A stretch of 64,000 bases of DNA from Nevskia sp. (GTDB lineage Bacteria > Pseudomonadota > Gammaproteobacteria > Nevskiales > Nevskiaceae), in contig JADGHB010000002.1 of assembly GCA_019689635.1 (NCBI GenBank), positions 62,001 through 126,000 on the forward strand. Direction: 5' to 3'. Shown here in pieces: positions 28,957 through 36,744 of the stretch. Each line of letters starts with the position of its first letter. Position 1 is the stretch's first letter. Below the pieces are notes generated by a model. It had not been told where the DNA came from, ran no database searches, and saw nothing but the letters and a program-made list of their open reading frames with translations. A program made the position numbers and the translations under genes.

Positions 28957-30219
28957 TCAGCGCCCCGCCGGAATTTCCGGCGTGGCGGCCGCATCCCCCG
29001 CCTGCTGCGTCAAGACCGAGGGCTCCGGCGCGGGCGTGAGTCGCAGGTAGCGCCTCCAGCACCCGTAACCGAAAGCGCTGAGCAGCGTGGCGGACAGCGC
29101 CAGCCCCAGGGCCGAACGGTCCACCAGCGGCGCCAGCGCGCCCGCGAGCAGCGCGTTGGCGGCGAGGCTCACGGCGGTCTGCACCGAAGCCGCGGCCCCG
29201 CGGGTGGCGGGGAAACGGTCGAGCATGAGCAAGGCCAGCGTGGGGAAGGCGAGCGAGACGCCCACGCCGTTGAGCGCGATGGGCAGCACGAACCACGGCA
29301 GCCGCGGCGGCAGGAACACGGCCAACGACACGTGCAGCGCGGCAGCCGCGCCGATCAGCCAATAGCCCCGCGCCACGGTTTGCGCCGCCGTCCAGTGCCC
29401 GGCATAGCGGCCGGCCAGGCGTGCACCGACCATCATGCCGCCGATGGTCGGCACGAACAGCCAGGCGAACTGCCGCACGCTCAGGCCCAGCAGTCCGAGC
29501 ACGACTGCGGGCGCCGAAGCGATGTAGATCCACAGCGCGCCGAAATTGCCGACCGCGGCGCAGGCCAGCCACATAAAGCGCGCATCGGAGCCGATCGCGC
29601 GATAGGTCTGCGCCAGCCGCGGCAGCGACAGGCGGATGCGCCGCTCGCGCGGCAGCGTTTCCGGCAAAGCACCCACCGTCAGCGCCACTAGCAAAACGGC
29701 GAAAGCGGTCAGCGCCCACAGGATGGAACGCCAGCCACTGATCGTGAGCAGCCAGCCGCCGACGATGGGCGCCAGCGCCGGCGCCATGCCGAAGATCAGG
29801 GTGATGGTGGCCATCAGGCGCGTGGCCTCGGCGCCGTGATAGCGATCACGCACGATGGCGCGACCGACGATCAGCCCGGCGCCAGCAGCGATGCCCTGTA
29901 GCGCGCGGAAGCCCAGCAGCGCGCCCAGACTGGGCGCCAGGGCGCAGCCGGCGCTGGCGAACACGAACAGCGCGGTGGACCACACGATCACCCCGCGCCG
30001 GCCATAGGCGTCCGACAGCGGCCCGTGCAGCAAGGCCATCACCGCGTAAGCCGCCAGGTAGACGGAAATAATCTGCTGGATCGCTTGCGGGCTCGCCGCG
30101 AACTCCTGGCTCAGCCGACGGAACGCCGGGAACAAGGTGTCGATCGAGAACGGGCCCAGCATCGCCAGCCCGGCGAGCAGCGGCGCGAGCAGGCGCGGAT
30201 CGGCGCGGAAACGGTTCAT
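28957..30219 (-). CDS. Bcr/CflA-family multidrug efflux MFS transporter
   Basis: A 420-residue transporter with about 12 membrane helices. Family features are FSIDTLFPAFRRLSQEF, the motif A-like loop GPLSDAYGRRGVIVWST (about 72-88) and FRALQGIAAGAGLIVGRAIV, which match the Bcr/CflA drug resistance group (bicyclomycin, chloramphenicol). Substrate cannot be read from the sequence. It lies between gspF (convergent, 7 bp between stops) and plsX (same strand, 34 bp upstream), so it may ride on the rpmF-plsX transcript. Confidence 0.9.
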   Translation of the reverse strand: MNRFRADPRLLAPLLAGLAMLGPFSIDTLFPAFRRLSQEFAASPQAIQQIISVYLAAYAVMALLHGPLSDAYGRRGVIVWSTALFVFASAGCALAPSLGALLGFRALQGIAAGAGLIVGRAIVRDRYHGAEATRLMATITLIFGMAPALAPIVGGWLLTISGWRSILWALTAFAVLLVALTVGALPETLPRERRIRLSLPRLAQTYRAIGSDARFMWLACAAVGNFGALWIYIASAPAVVLGLLGLSVRQFAWLFVPTIGGMMVGARLAGRYAGHWTAAQTVARGYWLIGAAAALHVSLAVFLPPRLPWFVLPIALNGVGVSLAFPTLALLMLDRFPATRGAAASVQTAVSLAANALLAGALAPLVDRSALGLALSATLLSAFGYGCWRRYLRLTPAPEPSVLTQQAGDAAATPEIPAGR

Positions 30220-30253
30220 CGCCGCCGGAGCCGACGGCGCGCTACCGCCGCGC

Positions 30254-31282
30254 TCACTGCGCGGCCGCGGCCGGCTGCGCGAACTGGGAAGCGCCGAGCA
30301 AACGGCTGATGCGCGCGGGGACGTCCTTTTCGACCTCGCTCACCGCCACCGCGATGGCATTGGCAAAGGCCACCGCATCCGCGCTGCCGTGGCTCTTGAT
30401 GACGGTGCCCTGCAAGCCGAGCAGGCTGGCGCCGTTGTAGCGGCGCGGATCCATGCGCCGCGCGAGCTGGCGCAACACCGAGCGCGCCACCAGCCCCACC
30501 AGCCGGGTCGAGAGATTGCGGCCGAATTCCTCGCGCATGAAGTGCGTGATCAGTTTGGCCACGCCCTCGCCGGCCTTGAGCGCCACGTTGCCGACGAAGC
30601 CGTCGCACACCACCACGTCCACCGGGTGGAGGAAGATGCCGTCGCCTTCGATGTAGCCGGCGTAGTTGAGCGGCGATTCGGCGAGCCACGCGGCGGCCTG
30701 CTTGATGGTTTCGTTGCCCTTGATCTCTTCCTCGCCGATGTTGAGCAGCGCCACCCGCGGCCGTTCGATGCCGTGCAGCGCCGTGACCAGGGCCGAGCCC
30801 ATCACCGCGAACTGCACGAGCTGTTCGGCGGTGCACTCGGCGTTGGCGCCGAGGTCGAGCACGTGGGTGGCGCCGCCGACCGCCGGCAGCGGCGAGATGA
30901 TCGCCGGCCGGTCGATGCCCGGCAGGGTCTTGAGCACGAAGCGCGCGATCGCCATCAGCGCGCCGGTGTTGCCGGCGGACACCGCCGCCTGCGCCCGCCC
31001 CTGCTTGACCAGGTTGACCGCCACGCGCATCGAGGAGTCTTTCTTGTTGCGCAGGGCCTTGGACGGCGGCTCGTCCATCGCCACGACTTCGGTCGCCGGC
31101 TGGATTTCCACCGGCGCGTTGCGATGGCGACGCAGCGCGCGGCGCAGCGCGAGCTCGTCGCCCACCAGGATCAGTTTGAGCTGCGGATGGTCCTCGAGCG
31201 CGCGCAGGCTGCCTTCGACCAGGACTTCGTGCCCGTGGTCTCCGCTCATCGCGTCGATGGCGAGAGTGACCGGCGCGGCCAT
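30254..31282 (-). CDS. plsX: Phosphate acyltransferase PlsX
   Basis: A 342-residue enzyme making acyl-phosphate from acyl-ACP for phospholipid synthesis (the PlsX-PlsY route). Hallmarks: ATLAIDAMSGDHGHEV-type start (LAIDAMSGDHGHEVLVEGSL), QGRAQAAVSAGNTGALMAI, INIGEEEIKGNE and HPVDVVVCDGFVGNVALKAGEG. It follows yceD and rpmF in the usual order. In most gammaproteobacteria fabH-fabD-fabG-acpP come next; here an MFS gene does instead. Confidence 0.96.
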   Translation of the reverse strand: MAAPVTLAIDAMSGDHGHEVLVEGSLRALEDHPQLKLILVGDELALRRALRRHRNAPVEIQPATEVVAMDEPPSKALRNKKDSSMRVAVNLVKQGRAQAAVSAGNTGALMAIARFVLKTLPGIDRPAIISPLPAVGGATHVLDLGANAECTAEQLVQFAVMGSALVTALHGIERPRVALLNIGEEEIKGNETIKQAAAWLAESPLNYAGYIEGDGIFLHPVDVVVCDGFVGNVALKAGEGVAKLITHFMREEFGRNLSTRLVGLVARSVLRQLARRMDPRRYNGASLLGLQGTVIKSHGSADAVAFANAIAVAVSEVEKDVPARISRLLGASQFAQPAAAAQ

Positions 31283-31329
31283 GGGCGCGATCGAGCGGCG
31301 AGAAGCGCGAAGACGGCCCGCGGCGGGCT

Positions 31330-31524
31330 TCAGGCTTCCGGCGTGTCCGGCGCGGCGGTATCGATCACGCGCTTGCCGCGGTAATAGCCGTCGGCGGTGA
31401 TGTGGTGGCGCAGGTGCGTCTCGCCCGACGTCGGATCGACCGACAGCGTCGGCCGCTTCAAGGCATCGTGCGAGCGGCGATGACCGCGATAGGCGCGGGA
31501 TTTCTTGGATTTCTGGACGGCCAT
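31330..31524 (-). CDS. rpmF: 50S ribosomal protein L32
   Basis: A 64-residue ribosomal protein: [20 protein letters not shown], then [20 protein letters not shown] and YYRGKRVI. The zinc-binding cysteines found in some L32 proteins are absent, giving the Cys-minus form. The ATG at 31524 matches the family start; a longer frame is not coding. It sits between yceD and plsX, the standard operon. Confidence 0.97.
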   Translation of the reverse strand: MAVQKSKKSRAYRGHRRSHDALKRPTLSVDPTSGETHLRHHITADGYYRGKRVIDTAAPDTPEA

Positions 31525-31612
31525 GAGGGAACTCCGAGCGGCGCTGCGGCCGGCGAGGCCCGCCATTCTACAGGAATCGCCGCCGCGCGAAAACGCGCGC
31601 GGCGGAAACGCT

Positions 31613-32038
31613 TCAGCCGGGCGCCGCGCAACGCGGGCAGCGCGGCGCCAGCGGCAGCGCCAGCAACAGCTCGTCCTCCGCCAGTTCGCGCAGGCGCAGT
31701 TCGTCGTCCGTCACCAGGTAAGGCTCGCAGTCGTGCAACAGACGGCGCTCCTCGGCCTCGCTGCCGACCAGGCGCAAGGCCGTGTCCAGCGCGAACCGCC
31801 AGTCGAAGATCTCGAGGCAGCGCTGGCACAGCAAGGGCAAAACGCCGCGGATTTCGCCTTCCAGCCAGAACGCGCCTTGCGCATCGCGGCGCAGCGCGAA
31901 CCATGCGTCCGCCGCGCCCGAGGCCGCAGCCAGGCAGCCGGCCAGGCGCGTCATCTCCGCCACGGGCAGCGCTCCCTGCCAACGCCCGCCGCGCGACACC
32001 GCGGACAACTTGACGCGCAGCGGAATGCCCTCTTTCAT
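31613..32038 (-). CDS. yceD: YceD/DUF177 family protein
   Basis: A 141-residue protein of the DUF177 family, usually encoded just before rpmF. Characteristic segments are the central [10 protein letters not shown] (zinc-like CxxC) and a C-terminal [11 protein letters not shown], with an acidic [19 protein letters not shown] helix between. The family has been linked to 23S rRNA or ribosome biogenesis, but the molecular role is not firmly known. Divergent from maf, with only 6 bp between the start codons, so their promoters must overlap the opposing genes. Confidence 0.93.
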   Translation of the reverse strand: MKEGIPLRVKLSAVSRGGRWQGALPVAEMTRLAGCLAAASGAADAWFALRRDAQGAFWLEGEIRGVLPLLCQRCLEIFDWRFALDTALRLVGSEAEERRLLHDCEPYLVTDDELRLRELAEDELLLALPLAPRCPRCAAPG

Positions 32039-32044
32039 GCTCGG

Positions 32045-32632
32045 ATGCTAACAGACCCCGACCGCGGTCCGATCCTCGCCTCCGGCTCGCCCTACCGCGC
32101 GGCGCTGCTCGCGCGCCTGCGGCTGCCTTTCGAGGTGGCCGTGGCGCCCGTGGACGAGCGTCCGCGTCCGGACGAGGAACCGGCGGCCCTCGCCCGGCGC
32201 CTGGCGGTGGCCAAGGCGCGCGCCGTGGCCGCCGCGCGGCCGCAGCGCTGGGTGCTGGGATCCGATCAGGTGTGCGCCTGCGCCGGCCGCGTGCTGGGCA
32301 AACCCGGCACGCGCGCAGCCGCGCGGGCGCAGCTCGCCTGGCTGTCCGGCCGGCGCGCGGAATTCTTCACCGCCGTCGCGCTGCTGCGCGGCGAGGTCTG
32401 CCACGAGGCGCTCGATCTCACCACCGTGCAGTTCCGCGCCCTCGACGAGTCCGAAATCGAACGTTACCTCGACGCCGAACCCGCGCTGGACTGCGCCGGC
32501 AGCTTCAAGAGCGAGGGCCTGGGCATTGCCCTGTGCGCGGCGATCGAAACGCGCGACCCCAGCGCGCTGATCGGCTTGCCCTTGATCGCCACCGCCGAAC
32601 TGCTGCGCCGCGCGGGTTATCGTCTGCCCTGA
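32045..32632 (+). CDS. maf: Maf-like nucleotide pyrophosphatase (YceF type)
   Basis: A 195-residue house-cleaning phosphatase of the Maf family, which removes modified nucleotides such as 7-methyl-GTP. Motifs: PILASGSPYRAALLARLRL at the N-terminus, LGSDQVCACAGRVLGKPG with the catalytic Asp, and CAGSFKSEGLGIALC, the YceF-like form. The ATG at 32045 overlaps nothing and starts the fold correctly. Its 3' end overlaps the convergent HAD gene by 16 bp. Position beside yceD-rpmF is classic. Confidence 0.93.
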   Translation: MLTDPDRGPILASGSPYRAALLARLRLPFEVAVAPVDERPRPDEEPAALARRLAVAKARAVAAARPQRWVLGSDQVCACAGRVLGKPGTRAAARAQLAWLSGRRAEFFTAVALLRGEVCHEALDLTTVQFRALDESEIERYLDAEPALDCAGSFKSEGLGIALCAAIETRDPSALIGLPLIATAELLRRAGYRLP

Positions 32633-33279
32633 GCCGCGAGCCAGGCCGGCAGCGCGCGCAGGTCCTCGATCACCGAGCGGGCGCCGGCCGCGCGCAGGCG
32701 CGAACTCGCGTGCACGCCGCAAGCCACCCCCAGCGCCGGCATGCCGATGGCGGTGGCCATCGCCATGTCGTACTCGGTATCCCCCACCATCAAGGCGCGC
32801 TCGGCCGCGATCCCGGTCTCGTCCAGGAGTTCGCGCAGCATCGCGGGGTCGGGCTTGGGCGCGGTTTCGTCCGCACAGCGGGAAGCGGCGAGCAGGTCTT
32901 GCAGGTAAGGATGCGCGCGCAGCGAGCGGTTCATCCCCGGCCGGCTCTTGCCGGTGGCCACGGCGAGCAGATAGCCCTGCGCGTGTAGCGTTTCCAGCGT
33001 CTCGCGCGCACCGGGAAACAGCGGCGCCTCGTGCATCAGCGTCGCGGGCGCGGTGCGCCGGTACTGCTCCAGCAGACGCAGCAGACCGGCCGTGTCCAGC
33101 TCGGGATACAGCCGCGCCAGCGCGTCCGACAACCCCAGCCCGATCAGCTCGCGGATCGCCATGTCCTCGCGCGGCGGCAGACCGAGCGCCTCGATCGCGC
33201 GCTGCATGGCCGAGACGATGGAGCCGGCGGAATCAGCCAGGGTGCCATCCCAATCGAAGATCAACAATTCGTAGCGCAT
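32617..33279 (-). CDS. HAD-family phosphatase (phosphoglycolate phosphatase-like)
   Basis: A 220-residue HAD-IA hydrolase. Motif I is DWDGTLADS (residues 9-17; nucleophile Asp9, acid Asp11), motif II ATGKSR, and motifs III/IV KPDP with GDTEYDMAMA. The cap domain (about 20-85) is of the Gph type. A homologue in this position, between rluC and maf, is common in gammaproteobacteria. Here 3.4 kb of accessory DNA separates it from rluC, and the first codons plus 5' flank are duplicated just upstream (33386-33460). The ATG at 33279 is inside the repeated block. Confidence 0.9.
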   Translation of the reverse strand: MRYELLIFDWDGTLADSAGSIVSAMQRAIEALGLPPREDMAIRELIGLGLSDALARLYPELDTAGLLRLLEQYRRTAPATLMHEAPLFPGARETLETLHAQGYLLAVATGKSRPGMNRSLRAHPYLQDLLAASRCADETAPKPDPAMLRELLDETGIAAERALMVGDTEYDMAMATAIGMPALGVACGVHASSRLRAAGARSVIEDLRALPAWLAAQGRR

Positions 33280-33319
33280 CGCTCCCAGCCGTCCCTGGCG
33301 CCGCGGTCCGGCCCGGGCT
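33245..33319. repeat. 75-bp direct repeat, copy 1 (start of the HAD gene)
   Basis: This block is repeated base for base at 33386-33460, 141 bp away. It holds the first codons of the HAD gene (its ATG is at 33279) and about 40 bp upstream. The two copies flank most of the hairpin element at 33311-33381. Confidence 0.9.
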
Positions 33320-33381
33320 TCCATGCCCGGGCGTTCGCGGCCGCCGAAGCTGCCATCAAGGCAGCTTCGAAGCGCGGCCGC
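33311..33381. repeat. Double-hairpin repeat element, copy A
   Basis: Hairpin 1: GCCCGGGC-TTCCAT-GCCCGGGC (8-bp perfect stem). After a GTTC spacer comes hairpin 2: outer stem GCGGCCGC/GCGGCCGC, inner stem CGAAGCTGCC-ATCAA-GGCAGCTTCG, with an unpaired AAGC on the 3' side. The same plan, with different bases but conserved pairing, occurs at 40740-40808. REP-like intergenic element; function unknown. Confidence 0.7.
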
Positions 33382-33385
33382 TCAC

Positions 33386-33460
33386 CCATCCCAATCGAAG
33401 ATCAACAATTCGTAGCGCATCGCTCCCAGCCGTCCCTGGCGCCGCGGTCCGGCCCGGGCT
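33386..33460. repeat. 75-bp direct repeat, copy 2
   Basis: Identical to 33245-33319. Here it is fused directly to a fragment of a protease-like gene (33461 onward), so the HAD start codon and six or more codons of the HAD reading frame are present without the rest of that gene. Confidence 0.9.
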
Positions 33461-33680
33461 GAACCATAGGACGAGCCTCCACCGGACCCGCCGCCCGGGC
33501 TGATGACGGTCAGTGTTGTCCAATTGCTGGCGGTCTCGACACCAGAGCAGGTCAGCGTATGGAAATGCGTGCCGGCCTGGGAGAAGGGGCCCACCGTCAT
33601 GGAACCGGACAGCGGCTGGCTGCCGATCCAAGACCCGGAAGCGGTGCGGGACGTCGGGTTAAGACGCCGTTAGCCGCACC
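33461..33680 (-). pseudogene. Fragment of a paralogue of the GlyGly-CTERM protease
   Basis: Read on the minus strand this encodes SGSWIGSQPLSGSMTVGPFS, QAGTHFHTLTCSGVETASNW and a Gly/Ser linker, then runs in frame into the duplicated HAD start. It closely matches the second Ig-like repeat and linker of the protease pseudogene at 34609-36268, both in protein and in base sequence (compare 33480-33650 with 34790-34940). There is no start codon, signal peptide, catalytic domain or C-terminal anchor. It is the remnant of a duplicated gene. Confidence 0.75.
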
Positions 33681-33825
33681 TTCCCAACATTGCCCTGCAT
33701 GGCAAGCCAGCTCTGGGGAGAACGCCCGAGGGCCTTGGAGATCGGCGCGGCCTTCCATGAAGGCCAGGACAAAGGCGTTCACTACAGGCCGGATATGCGG
33801 CTGCACCGAGCCTCTGGGTTAGATG

Positions 33826-33915
33826 TCACTTATGGCCATGGTGGGACGCTTCGTACACAACCATACACAGCGCGCCGACCAGTGCAGCCAAAGCAACAAT
33901 GACGGTCCATTCCAT
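33826..33915 (-). CDS. 29-residue single-helix membrane protein
   Basis: A tiny ORF: one hydrophobic helix, TVIVALAALVGALCMVVYEA, with a His-rich tail (SHHGHK). Its ATG overlaps the TGA of the gene before it (TGATG), a classic coupling arrangement, and that is the main reason to call it real. The tail could bind a metal, but this is a guess. It is the second of two small membrane proteins in the accessory island. Confidence 0.5.
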   Translation of the reverse strand: MEWTVIVALAALVGALCMVVYEASHHGHK

Positions 33916-34142
33916 CACACATCCTCCAGCTCTTCGATGCGGCGATACGCTCGGCGATTGACGAGAACGATAACGGCGGCGATGACCACGGCTGCAACCA
34001 GAGCCGCGATAAGTATGACGGGCTTGGCGCTGGCATAGTTCTGCGCAAGCCAAGCCACCAACGAGGCGTCGAGGGCAACCGCGATGCCGAATGCCACTTT
34101 CAGCCAGCCGATTTCCTCTTTGAGGCGATCCGCTTTGGACAT
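33915..34142 (-). CDS. 75-residue two-helix membrane protein
   Basis: Begins MSKADRLKEEIGWLKVAFGI, an amphipathic charged N-terminus, then two membrane helices (about 14-32 and 38-60) and a charged C-terminal tail RRAYRRIEELEDV. Short proteins of this look, with a DRLKEEIGWLK-type start, are widespread in bacteria and often occur in mobile or gene-cassette contexts; their function is unknown. The ATG at 34142 is preferred over an upstream in-frame Met at 34175 because the conserved part starts here. It is translationally coupled to the 29-residue ORF. Confidence 0.6.
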   Translation of the reverse strand: MSKADRLKEEIGWLKVAFGIAVALDASLVAWLAQNYASAKPVILIAALVAAVVIAAVIVLVNRRAYRRIEELEDV

Positions 34143-34246
34143 GAGGCATGTTACCGCACATCGTGAGGCGCCCAAACGAGGCTTGCGGTAAGCAGGCGCC
34201 CGAGGCGCAGAAGAGGCGGATCTGATCCGCTCTCGAACGGCGCGTT

Positions 34247-34270
34247 ACGCGGCCCGCCCGTGGGCCGCGT
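34247..34270. repeat. Perfect 9-bp inverted repeat
   Basis: ACGCGGCCC-GCCCGT-GGGCCGCGT, a strong hairpin in the 190-bp gap between the small secreted protein gene (stop at 34333) and the small membrane protein genes. No T-run follows on either side, so it is not a standard intrinsic terminator. The rest of this gap shows nothing I recognise. Confidence 0.5.
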
Positions 34271-34332
34271 CCGCCGCAATGCGTTGCGACCGCGTTCCCC
34301 CCGACGCGAGCGCCGCAGTCCCCCGTCAGGTT

Positions 34333-34608
34333 TCAGTGATCGGGCGCAGCCTTCCTGGCTTTGTCCGTTCCGGCCGGGCACGGGACCAGCTCGCAGTTTG
34401 GCCCCTGGTAGCCGGTAAAGCTCCCGTCCGGGCAGCGCAGGGCCACCTGGGGACAGACCTTGACCAGCCCATGCGGCGTCACGGCGGAAGGACCCTTCCA
34501 GGCCTGATCCGCCGGATCCTGGCCCGGCACGGTCGGGGACTGCGCCGAAGCCTCCGGCTCGAAGCCCACGGCGGCGAGCGCCAGGGCGAAGGAAATCGTC
34601 CGGATCAT
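34333..34608 (-). CDS. Small secreted cysteine-containing protein
   Basis: A 91-residue protein with a signal peptide (MIRTISFALALAAVGFEPEA, cleavage near ASA-QS). The mature part has five cysteines grouped as VCPQVALRCPDG and GPNCELVPCP, a pattern suggesting a disulfide-stabilised small domain. Function unknown. The ATG at 34608 is preceded by a perfect AGGAGG ribosome-binding site with 8-nt spacing. That site lies inside the 3' end of the protease pseudogene, whose reading frame continues into this one without a stop codon. Confidence 0.65.
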   Translation of the reverse strand: MIRTISFALALAAVGFEPEASAQSPTVPGQDPADQAWKGPSAVTPHGLVKVCPQVALRCPDGSFTGYQGPNCELVPCPAGTDKARKAAPDH

Positions 34609-36268
34609 CTTTCGCACCTCCTGTTTGCGCGGGGTAAGCCGCAGCAGCAACAGCCCCGCCAGTACCGCCAGCAGACCGGGATCCACCGCGCCACCGCCCG
34701 AGGACGGGCTTCCGCCGGAGCCTCCCGAGGACGAGCCGCCGCCGCTGGAGCCGCCGGAAGACGAGCCTCCGCTAGACCCGCCGCCCGTGCCCGTCACGGT
34801 CAGCGTCGCCGAATTGCTGGCCGTTTCCGACCCCTCGCAGGTCAGCGTATAGACGTGCGTGCCGGGCTGCGAGAACGGCCCCACCGTCATGGACCCGGAC
34901 AGCGGCTGGCTGCCGCTCCAGTCGCCGCTGGCGTTGCAGATGCCGTTGTCGCCCACCTGCTGCCAGCTCAGGGTCGCGGTCTGCCCGGTCATGATGGTGC
35001 TCGGCGACACGCTGATGTCCACCGAATTGGGTGGCATGACGTGGGCCTTCGCGTAGCCTTGGATCTGCAACCCCGTGGAGGCCTGCGTGCAGGTCAGATA
35101 GTAGAAGTAATCTCCGGCCGGCGTATCGGCCGGGATGTGATAGCTGCCGGAAACCGGTTGTGGCCCGCTCCAAGCCCCGGAGGCCTGGCAGGAATCCGCG
35201 TTCTGGGTCGTCCAGTCGAAGGTGATCCCGAATTTGCCGGTGTGGAAACCCACATAGGCGTAATTCGTGACTTTGTTTGGCACCCCATTCACCGAATACG
35301 CGATGTACGGCCCGGTGGAGGCATAGCCGGCCGCCATGGTCGCTCCGGTCTTGCCCGGATCCAGCACCGCCGCGGCGTTGGCGTCGGCAAGCACGTTGCG
35401 CAGCGGGATGATGGTCGAAAGATTGGACGACTGGTTGCCGTTCGGGTCGGTGTGCGTAAAGACCGCAGCCAGCAAACCGATGTCGTACAGATCGGAGTCG
35501 GTAGTACGGCGAGCCGCTCGTGCCAACCGTCACGCAGCCCTGGATCGGGTTGAAGCCGTAGAAATCCCCGTCCTCGATCGCCACGTTGCCATGGATGTAC
35601 TGCATCTCGGGAATGGTGATCGTGCCGTTCGACGGAATCCCGGGGAAACCCAGGCTCGTGAGGTTGTCGCCGACGTTGATCGCCTGGGCCCCGGCGTCCC
35701 AGGCCGAGAAATAGGCCGTGGGCGGCGGATGCTGCAGATCGTTGCCTACCAGGATGGCATAGTCGATCCCGGCGTCGTTAGGCGAATTCGCGTACGCCGC
35801 GAGCTTGAGCGTCTCCACTTCCCAGGGATTGGCGGCGTCGCTCTCCACGAAGGGTCCGTTGGGTCCGCCGTAGTCGTACCAATACAGGTCCACCGGCACG
35901 TCCATGCCGATGGTGACGGTGCTGTAGGCCGAATCGACGCAATGACCCGCCGTGAGGATGCGGATCCCCTGATCGGAGGACCCCTGGGTCGAGGCCAGAA
36001 GCACCGCGCTGCAGCTAGAAACGCCCTTGTCGCCCTGGAAATCGATGCCCACGCTGCTCTTGACCCGTACGTCGTCCGGGGACAGCTTGGTGTAGGCCGG
36101 GATGAAATTCGCGGAGTTGAAACTGCAATTCTCCGGGGCGTCCGCCAGCGCCGCCAGGGGCAGGCCCGCGAGCGCGCTCAAACCAAGACTCAGGGCCAGC
36201 CGCAGCCCCAGGTGCCCGGACAGTCCCGTATCGGATCCAAAACCCGCGTACCGCTTCGCTTCGTCCAT
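34609..36268 (-). pseudogene. Frameshifted trypsin-like protease with Ig-like repeats and GlyGly-CTERM-like tail
   Basis: In one frame a signal peptide (RLALSLGLSALAGLPLAALA) is followed by a chymotrypsin-fold domain with all three catalytic regions: LTAGHC (His), DAGIDYAI (Asp) and GCVTVGTSGSPYY (Ser). One extra base near 35500 shifts the frame; deleting it joins GSPYY to DSDLYDIGLLAAVF and restores the protein. Two Ig-like repeats follow, each with a C-x-ASG-x-WSG-x-QP start and a YYLTC/YTLTC strand. Then come a Gly/Ser-rich linker and GGGAVDPGLLAVLAGLLLLR with basic residues, like GlyGly-CTERM sorting tails on type II secreted proteases. The normal stop is missing too. One alternative is a sequencing error at 35500. 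Confidence 0.7.
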
Positions 36269-36744
36269 GGGAAGGTTCCACTGTTCGATCCTCGCCGGAT
36301 CCATGAATAGATGACATTCGGGTCTTGGGGGACTCGGTCGCCCGCGGCCGAGGGCTGCAGGGATCGCCCGCTTGGGGCCTGGACGGCGAAGGAACGTACC
36401 ATCCCCGCGATGACCCAAAGCCGCCGGTTGCCGGCGGCGTGCAAACTCAAAACCAGGACCACGCCAGGCGCGACCTTCTCGCTCGTACATCCGGGCATCG
36501 TCGGCCGGCGCCTCGTCGGCGATCGCCGAACCCGTCAGCCCCGCGAAGAAAGCCCGCGTGTGCATCATGAACCCGCTCCCCCGATCGCCGCGATTCCCCC
36601 TGGACCGCTCGCGTGGGTTCGGCACGGCGCGACTGGAAATATACCGATTTCCCGTGCGCGGCTCCACGCGCGGGCGATCGATGGCCCCGCATGAAAAACC
36701 GCCCGCAACGATGCCGCGCGCGGCGAGGCAGGGTTCGGCTCCTG
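36269..36744. other. 476-bp gap between rluC and the protease pseudogene
   Basis: Open reading frames cross this stretch on the minus strand but none has a convincing start, ribosome-binding site or recognisable product. It holds a hairpin that could terminate rluC (36411-36438). An in-frame minus ATG pair near 36570 has no conserved protein after it. The promoter of the protease gene would be near 36300. Confidence 0.5.
36411..36438 (-). terminator. Possible terminator of rluC
   Basis: On the minus strand GCCGCCGG-CAA-CCGGCGGC (8-bp GC stem) is followed by TTTGGGT. The T-run is short. It lies about 310 bp beyond the rluC stop, so it may instead be a stand-alone hairpin. Confidence 0.35.

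Noticed and set aside
33660-33830. Possible integron attC site (ATCTAAC next to the small ORF; TTAAGACGCCGTTAG nearby)
   Set aside because: I could not pair a proper GTTRRRY partner at the right distance, and no integrase is in the window.
34151-34381. 76-codon minus-strand ORF
   Set aside because: Low-complexity basic shadow, no ribosome-binding site, overlaps the small secreted protein gene.
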